Assembly (NCBI GenBank): GCA_017503885.1
Contig: JAFVSF010000226.1
Coordinates: forward strand, 1-6,765
DNA from: Clostridia bacterium
GTDB lineage: Bacteria > Bacillota > Clostridia > Christensenellales > Borkfalkiaceae
Direction: 5' to 3'
Length of the DNA stretch: 6,765 nt
Positions 1-4,159 of the stretch are shown one piece after another. The position numbers and the translations under genes were made by a program. How positions within the stretch are numbered: the first letter of the stretch is position 1; every line of letters begins with the position of its first letter. The notes below the pieces were generated by a model. It did no database searches, was not told where the DNA came from, and saw only the letters and a list, made by a program, of their open reading frames with translations.

Positions 1-395
1 GTATACCATCCGTTGAACTGATATCCTACTCTAGTTGCTGTTGGTAATTCGCCATAAACATCATCATATATTACTGAGTTACCTAGCAAACTACCACTTC
101 CACCATTGTAATTATAAGTTATACCATATTCCTGTGCTTGATAATTAGCTGTAAGTGTAGTTGATCCAAGACCAATAGTTAATATATTTCCATTTATTGT
201 TCCTTCTCCACTTTTAGTCCAGCCAGTAAAGTTATAACCTACTTTAATTGGATTTTCAATAGTTAATTCTCTTTGATAATATTCACTTGTTGTAAAGCTA
301 TCACTACTTTCCTTATAGATACCACCATTAGGATTTATAGTTAAATTAAATTTTTTTCTTTCATAATAATATAATATATGTATAAATAAATACAC
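1..395 (-). CDS. Partial InlB B-repeat / Listeria-Bacteroides repeat surface protein, start unclear
   Basis: Read on the minus strand, codons from 359 down to 3 are open (119 codons, no Met). They give two successive beta-repeat modules of the InlB B-repeat / Listeria-Bacteroides type. The first has NPNGG, then GYNFTGWTKSGEGT, and ends LTANY. The second starts ITYNYNGGSGS and reaches GYQFNGWY at the window edge. Such repeats build extended stalks in secreted or wall-bound adhesin-like proteins, so the product is probably extracellular. The frame stays open upstream to a stop at 455-453. Between that stop and the repeats the only standard start codon is a GTG at 395-393. It has no Shine-Dalgarno sequence and would give a Tyr/Ile-rich N-terminus without a signal peptide. 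The feature is drawn to that GTG, but the true gene is probably 5'-truncated, by decay, rearrangement or an assembly join. Codons are more AT-rich (AAT, TAT, ATA) than in the plus-strand genes. Repeat type is fairly sure; function and start are not. Confidence 0.6.
   Translation of the reverse strand, partial: MYLFIHILYYYERKKFNLTINPNGGIYKESSDSFTTSEYYQRELTIENPIKVGYNFTGWTKSGEGTINGNILTIGLGSTTLTANYQAQEYGITYNYNGGSGSLLGNSVIYDDVYGELPTATRVGYQFNGWY
346..375 (+). promoter_or_regulatory. Candidate promoter of the kinase-nagB-nagA operon
   Basis: A perfect TATAAT lies at 370-375, about 30 bases before the operon's first start codon. The best -35 match at a usable distance is TTAAAT at 346-351 (18-base spacer), which agrees with TTGACA at only three of six positions. 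The whole stretch is very AT-rich, so chance TATAAT hexamers are expected. A promoter must lie near here unless transcription enters from outside, but the exact element is uncertain. No clear operator palindrome or cre site is seen beside it. Confidence 0.3.
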
Positions 396-401
396 AAGGA
401 G
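396..401 (+). promoter_or_regulatory. Ribosome binding site of the ROK kinase gene
   Basis: AAGGAG lies six bases before the ATG at 408. It matters because it fixes the start of a protein with an unusual N-terminal extension: the roughly 140 residues before the ROK-like ATPase core follow a good ribosome binding site and are therefore very likely translated. Confidence 0.75.
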
Positions 402-407
402 AGTATT

Positions 408-1775
408 ATGAAATACGTACCAATGCTTGATAAAGACTTCCGTCCTATGGTTTTAGAGTTTAGAAACTATAAAAAAGAAGTTGAGGCAACACAAAATAAA
501 ACCTTAAAAATTTGCGTTGAAAGAAACGACGGTTATAACTATATTTTTGAATATAAGATTTTTGCTGATGCTAGCAGAGCAAGTGAAAATAATCGCTTAG
601 CAGAAAGACTTGCAAAAACTATTTTGTGGCTCGTTGGTGGCTATAAAATTTACGTTTTAGGCGACGACGGTGTATACGAATATCTCAAAACCGCTTACAC
701 AAACGAGGGTATTCGTTCTTTTGATAAAAACTTTATGGAAAGAGTGTATGAAAACGCCTTTGAAGTAGTTAATTGTACTGAAGAAACCTTCCCTAAGGAA
801 AGGAAATGTTCACTCTCTGTTGGTGGACATTTAGACGGATGCAGAATCGGCTTTGACGCAGGTGGTAGCGATAGAAAGGTTAGTGCTGTTATTGACGGAG
901 AAGTTGTATATAGTGAAGAAGTAGTTTGGTTTCCAAAAATCACTGCAGACCCAGACTATCACTATAACGAAATTTTAACTGCTATGAAGACTGCGGCGTC
1001 AAAAATGCCAAGAGTAGATGCAATTGGTGTATCTTCTGCAGGTGTTTACGTAAATAATAAAATTATGGTTGCGTCACTTTTCCTTAAGGTAAACGACGAC
1101 GACTTTGAAAAGAAAGTTAAAAATATGTATATTGACGTTGCAAAAGAAATGGGTGAAAATATTCCTCTTGAAGTTGCAAACGACGGTGACGTTACAGCCT
1201 TAGCAGGTGCAATCGACTTAAACGATAACTGCGTATTAGGTATTGCAATGGGTACGAGTGAGGCAGTTGGCTATATCAACGACAAGGGTGGTCTTAACGG
1301 ATGGCTTTCTGAACTTGCTTTCGTTCCAGTTGATTATAACGAAGATTCTATGGTAGACGAGTGGAGTGGCGACTATGGTTGTGGCGTTAAGTATTTCTCT
1401 CAAGATAGCGTAATTAAACTTGCAGAATACGGTGGATTTACGTTTGATGAAAAACTTAGCCCTGCTGAAAAGTTAAAGGTTATTCAAGGTCTTATGAAAG
1501 ACGGCGATCCATTAGCACGTCAAATCTACGAAGACATTGGTACGTATCTTGGTTATACACTTCCTTACTATGCAATGTTCTACGATATTAAGCATATTCT
1601 TCTTCTTGGTAGAGTAACGAGTGGTGAAGGTGGTAATATCGTTATGAATAGAGCAAATAAGGTTTTAGAAGAAGAATTCCCAGAGTGTTCTTTCAGAGTT
1701 GAAATGCCAGACGAAACAAATAGAAGAGTTGGTCAATCAATCGCAGCGGCATCTCTCGCTGCAAGCAGAAAATAA
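408..1775 (+). CDS. ROK-fold sugar kinase-like protein, probable N-acetylglucosamine kinase, with N-terminal extension
   Basis: The 455-residue product has an ASKHA/ROK-type ATPase core from about residue 145: a phosphate-1 loop (GFDAGGSDRK, 148-156), the catalytic-type NDG with D259 (ANDGDVTALAG, 257-267), a phosphate-2 loop (GIAMGTSEAVG, 278-288) and a C-terminal glycine-rich adenosine motif (LLLGRVTSGEGG, 398-409). ROK sugar kinases are usually about 300 residues; the first 140 or so here match no domain I recognise. The ROK zinc signature (GH followed by CxCGxxGCxE) is missing. The GE-x-GH position reads SELAF (301-305), and only GCG around C325 remains of the cysteine cluster. Being first in an operon with nagB and nagA argues for phosphorylation of GlcNAc to GlcNAc-6-P in the cytoplasm. 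Alternatives are another hexosamine or glucose as substrate, or a sugar-sensing, non-catalytic role. No helix-turn-helix is evident, so a NagC-type repressor is unlikely. ROK-like fold is fairly sure; substrate is inferred from context. Confidence 0.8.
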   Translation: MKYVPMLDKDFRPMVLEFRNYKKEVEATQNKTLKICVERNDGYNYIFEYKIFADASRASENNRLAERLAKTILWLVGGYKIYVLGDDGVYEYLKTAYTNEGIRSFDKNFMERVYENAFEVVNCTEETFPKERKCSLSVGGHLDGCRIGFDAGGSDRKVSAVIDGEVVYSEEVVWFPKITADPDYHYNEILTAMKTAASKMPRVDAIGVSSAGVYVNNKIMVASLFLKVNDDDFEKKVKNMYIDVAKEMGENIPLEVANDGDVTALAGAIDLNDNCVLGIAMGTSEAVGYINDKGGLNGWLSELAFVPVDYNEDSMVDEWSGDYGCGVKYFSQDSVIKLAEYGGFTFDEKLSPAEKLKVIQGLMKDGDPLARQIYEDIGTYLGYTLPYYAMFYDIKHILLLGRVTSGEGGNIVMNRANKVLEEEFPECSFRVEMPDETNRRVGQSIAAASLAASRK

Positions 1776-1789
1776 TTATAGGTGATAAA

Positions 1790-2512
1790 ATGAAAGTTAT
1801 AGTTGTTAAAGATTATGAAGAAATGAGTTTAAAAGCTTTTGAAGTAATGGCTGATGTTGTTAAAAATAAACCAAACGCAGTTTTAGGTTTGGCAACGGGT
1901 TCAACCCCAATCGGTCTTTATAAAAATATGATAAAAGACCATAAAGAAAACGGCACTAGTTATAAAAATATCAAAACCGTAAACCTTGACGAGTATGCAG
2001 GTTTAGATTATTCTAGCGACCAAAGTTACGTTTACTTTATGAGAAGTAACCTTTTCGATCATATTGATATCGACCTTAAAAATACTAATATCGAAAACGG
2101 CAAGGCTACCGATAGACAAGCAGAGTGTGATAGATACAATAAATTACTTGAAGAAATGCATCAAGATATTCAAGTGCTTGGTATCGGCTCTAACGGCCAC
2201 ATTGCTTTCAACGAGCCAGGTACTCCATTTGGTAGCGTAACCCATATCGTTGACCTTGCAGAAAGCACTATCAAAGATAACTCAAGAATGTTTGCAAGCA
2301 TTGATGAAGTTCCACGTCAAGCGTTTACTATGGGACTTAAAAACATTATGAACGCTAAAAAGGTATTGATTTTAGCAAACGGTGCAAACAAGGCAAAGGC
2401 AGTATACGGCTTAGTAAAGGGCGAGGTTACCGAAAATCTCCCAGCGAGCGTTCTTCAACTTCACCCAGACGTAGTTGTTATTGCAGACGAATCTGTTGCA
2501 TCACTTTTATAA
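1790..2512 (+). CDS. nagB: Glucosamine-6-phosphate deaminase NagB
   Basis: NagB converts glucosamine-6-phosphate to fructose-6-phosphate and ammonia, the step that feeds amino sugars into glycolysis. The 240-residue product has the usual length of the short Gram-positive form. It carries the phosphate-binding LGLATGSTPIGLY (32-44), the catalytic NLDEY with D67 and E68 (65-69), and the active-site segment LGIGSNGHIAFNEPG (130-144) with H137 and E142. N135 stands where E. coli NagB has Asp141; I recall Asn here as common in Gram-positive homologues, so it is not a sign of inactivity. The protein lacks the longer C-terminal part of the allosteric E. coli enzyme, so GlcNAc-6-P activation is not expected. 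It starts 14 bases after the kinase stop behind AGGTGAT (1780-1786) and lies 9 bases before nagA, so the three are surely co-transcribed. Confidence 0.97.
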   Translation: MKVIVVKDYEEMSLKAFEVMADVVKNKPNAVLGLATGSTPIGLYKNMIKDHKENGTSYKNIKTVNLDEYAGLDYSSDQSYVYFMRSNLFDHIDIDLKNTNIENGKATDRQAECDRYNKLLEEMHQDIQVLGIGSNGHIAFNEPGTPFGSVTHIVDLAESTIKDNSRMFASIDEVPRQAFTMGLKNIMNAKKVLILANGANKAKAVYGLVKGEVTENLPASVLQLHPDVVVIADESVASLL

Positions 2513-2521
2513 GAGGTTAAA

Positions 2522-3670
2522 ATGAAAGGTTTTAAAAACGTTAAGGCGTATTTACCAGATGTTGGCGTTGTTACGACTAATATCGGTTTTGAAAACGGCA
2601 AAATAGTATATATTGGCGATGATGCAAGTCAAATCGAGGCTATTGCCGAAGTTGACGGTATAGTTGTTCCAGGTTTTATTGACCAACATATTCACGGTGC
2701 TGGTGGTAGCGACGGTATGGACGGAACAGAGAAAGATCTTCAAATCATATCCGAAACCGTTGCAAGAGAAGGAACTACTGCATTTTTGGTTACAACAATG
2801 ACTCAAAGTCCAGAAAATATCTCTAAGGCACTAGTTGCCGTAAAAGAGGTAATGCAAAAGGGCGAATTTGCAGGTGCTGAAGCTATAGGCGTACATTTAG
2901 AAGGTCCGTTTATCAGTCCAAAGCACGTTGGAGCACAGCCTCTTGAATACGTTGCAAAGCCTTCTGTTGAGATTTTTGACGAGTACGACCGTTTATCTGG
3001 TGGAAATATTAAAATCGTAACGCTTGCACCAGAGCAAGAGGGTGGGGCAGAACTTGTAGAGCATCTTGCAAAACTTGGCAAGGTTGCATCAATCGGACAC
3101 ACGGCTTCAAAGTATGCGGACGTGGAATCTGCTGTTAAGGTAGGTGCAAAAAACGTAACGCATACCTATAACGCACAAACGGCTCTTCATCATAGAGAAG
3201 TTGGCGTAGTTGGTTCTGCAATGCTTTTTGATGAACTTAATTGTGAACTTATATGCGACTTAATCCACCTTTGCGCACCGGCAATACGTTTGGTTGTAAA
3301 AAATAAACCTCATAATAAAGTTACGTTAATTACCGACGCTATGAGAGCAAAGGGTATGCCAGACGGAATTTCCGAACTTGGTGGACAAACGGTAATCGTT
3401 AAAAACGGTGAGGCAAGGCTTGAAGACGGTACGCTTGCAGGAAGCGTTTTAAAAATGAACGATGCAATTAAGAACGTTGTTACTAAAGTTGGAGTAAGTT
3501 TTACCGATGCAATAGACTTTGCGACAAAAAACCCAGCCGAAAATATAGGTGTTTTAAACGAAAGAGGCACTATTGAAGTTGGAAAAAGAGCAGACTTTGC
3601 CGTTTTAAACGACAGTTTTGAAGTTTTGCAAACTGTTGTTGGTGGTAAAATAGTGTATAAAAATAATTAA
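2522..3670 (+). CDS. nagA: N-acetylglucosamine-6-phosphate deacetylase NagA
   Basis: NagA hydrolyses GlcNAc-6-P to GlcN-6-P and acetate, supplying NagB. The 382-residue protein is a full-length amidohydrolase. A small beta domain at both ends flanks a TIM barrel, with the HxH metal motif in PGFIDQHIHG (H56, H58), the metal-ligand Glu in GVHLEGPF (E127), His ligands H193 (IGHTAS) and H214 (THTYNAQ), the substrate-side R225 and H249, and the catalytic Asp D272 in LITDAMRAKG. Having both histidines of HxH suggests a possible two-metal site, unlike E. coli NagA, which has Gln and Asn there. The closing segment (NPAENIGV, then GTIEVGKRADFAVL) is typical of the family. Translation starts at 2522 behind AAGAGG (2511-2516), which overlaps the nagB stop codon, so coupled translation is likely. 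It is the last gene of the operon. Confidence 0.97.
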   Translation: MKGFKNVKAYLPDVGVVTTNIGFENGKIVYIGDDASQIEAIAEVDGIVVPGFIDQHIHGAGGSDGMDGTEKDLQIISETVAREGTTAFLVTTMTQSPENISKALVAVKEVMQKGEFAGAEAIGVHLEGPFISPKHVGAQPLEYVAKPSVEIFDEYDRLSGGNIKIVTLAPEQEGGAELVEHLAKLGKVASIGHTASKYADVESAVKVGAKNVTHTYNAQTALHHREVGVVGSAMLFDELNCELICDLIHLCAPAIRLVVKNKPHNKVTLITDAMRAKGMPDGISELGGQTVIVKNGEARLEDGTLAGSVLKMNDAIKNVVTKVGVSFTDAIDFATKNPAENIGVLNERGTIEVGKRADFAVLNDSFEVLQTVVGGKIVYKNN

Positions 3671-3685
3671 AATGTATAAAAATGT

Positions 3686-3724
3686 AAAAAGGGCTACGGA
3701 GCAAGGTGCTAAGTAGCTCTTTTT
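3686..3724 (+). terminator. Intrinsic terminator after nagA
   Basis: A 12-bp stem pairs AAAAAGGGCTAC (3686-3697) with GTAGCTCTTTTT (3713-3724), with one G-U pair. The 15-base loop contains a further small AGCA/TGCT hairpin. The stem ends in a run of five T, and the hairpin begins 15 bases after the nagA stop. The A-run on the left arm would also act as a T-run on the minus strand, so it could work in both directions. It separates the nag operon from the downstream gene. Confidence 0.88.
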
Positions 3725-3981
3725 GCTTTCATTAATTATATAATATATAATAATTTTTACTTATAGGTAAATAATGTGATAAGAATAACTTATACTTTAA
3801 TAGAAAAATTATAAAAATACAGCAAAATTTGGTAAAATTTAATAACAAACAAAAGCAAAATATACGTTTATAAAATTTTTAAAATATTTAAAATCGCAGA
3901 TAAAATCTAGAATTTTCAATTTTTTTATCGGTAAAATTCATTGATATAAGAAAATTTTATAACAAAACGGCCTTTCAAAAG
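3725..3981. other. AT-rich intergenic spacer, no gene seen
   Basis: No open frame with a ribosome binding site is present on either strand. The stretch is dominated by A and T tracts, with two TATAAT hexamers (3739-3744 and 3746-3751) that lack a -35 partner. GGTAAAATT occurs twice (3831-3839 and 3930-3938). The A/T tracts just before 3982 could serve as an UP element for the promoter that follows; this is inference from composition only. Confidence 0.6.
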
Positions 3982-4010
3982 TTGACCTAACGGCAAAAAT
4001 ATGATACAAT
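3982..4010 (+). promoter_or_regulatory. Sigma-A type promoter of the solute-binding protein gene
   Basis: TTGACC (3982-3987) and TACAAT (4005-4010) are separated by exactly 17 bases, each one base away from the sigma-A consensus hexamers. Transcription would start near 4017, giving a leader of about 143 bases. The strength fits the highly biased codon choice of the gene it drives. An AACGG pentamer sits before the -35 (3966-3970) and another in the spacer (3989-3993); whether they bind a regulator is unknown. Confidence 0.8.
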
Positions 4011-4016
4011 AATGCA

Positions 4017-4147
4017 CATATTTATTAAGTTTTTATCTAATTTTCACAAAACTTTTGTTACTCAAAAGAATTAGAAACGGTTCAAACGGCTTTAGCCGAT
4101 GAATAAATTATGGTAAAACTCACGAAAAAATCGTGCGTGAAATTTTT
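4017..4147 (+). promoter_or_regulatory. Structured 5' untranslated leader
   Basis: Several perfect inverted repeats can fold in the predicted leader. An outer 7-bp helix pairs TCTAATT (4036-4042) with AATTAGA (4069-4075). It stacks directly on an inner 6-bp hairpin, CTTTTG (4052-4057) with CAAAAG (4063-4068), leaving a nine-base bulge. Next come CGGC/GCCG (4087-4090 with 4095-4098, loop TTTA) and CACGA/TCGTG (4121-4125 with 4131-4135, loop AAAAA). An alternative helix, AAAAAT (4126-4131) with ATTTTT (4142-4147), would exclude the last hairpin and end right at the ribosome binding site. The pairings are read directly; any regulatory or RNA-stabilising role is inference. I recognise no known riboswitch class. 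Confidence 0.45.
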
Positions 4148-4153
4148 AGGAGG
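4148..4153 (+). promoter_or_regulatory. Ribosome binding site of the solute-binding protein gene
   Basis: A perfect AGGAGG lies six bases before the ATG at 4160. It fixes the start directly before a canonical lipoprotein signal peptide and predicts strong translation. Confidence 0.9.
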
Positions 4154-4159
4154 TAAAAC

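Noticed and set aside
695..943. Minus-strand open frame opposite the ROK kinase gene
   Set aside because: Its Ser/Pro/Thr-rich product is what antisense reading of this codon usage gives, and the plus-strand frame is continuous and domain-bearing.
2192..2197. Asn135 in NagB in place of the E. coli active-site Asp, considered as loss of activity
   Set aside because: Asn at this position is, to my knowledge, usual in Gram-positive NagB proteins; D67, E68, H137 and E142 are all present.
2552..3570. Three minus-strand open frames (2552-2806, 2803-3102, 3310-3570) opposite nagA
   Set aside because: They are antisense shadows of an intact nagA whose metal ligands and catalytic Asp are all in place; their products show no recognisable domain.
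3739..3751. Two tandem TATAAT hexamers after the nagA terminator as a promoter
   Set aside because: No -35-like element is found at a suitable distance, and no gene or ribosome binding site follows within 230 bases; this is expected by chance in such AT-rich DNA.
4012..4074. Open frame of 20 codons starting at an ATG just after the -10 element
   Set aside because: The ATG lies upstream of the predicted transcription start (about 4017), has no ribosome binding site, and the frame coincides with the hairpin-forming leader.
4072..4090. CcpA cre-like sequence around AGAAACGGTTCAAA
   Set aside because: The central AANCGNT matches, but several flanking consensus positions fail, and the site is well downstream of the transcription start.
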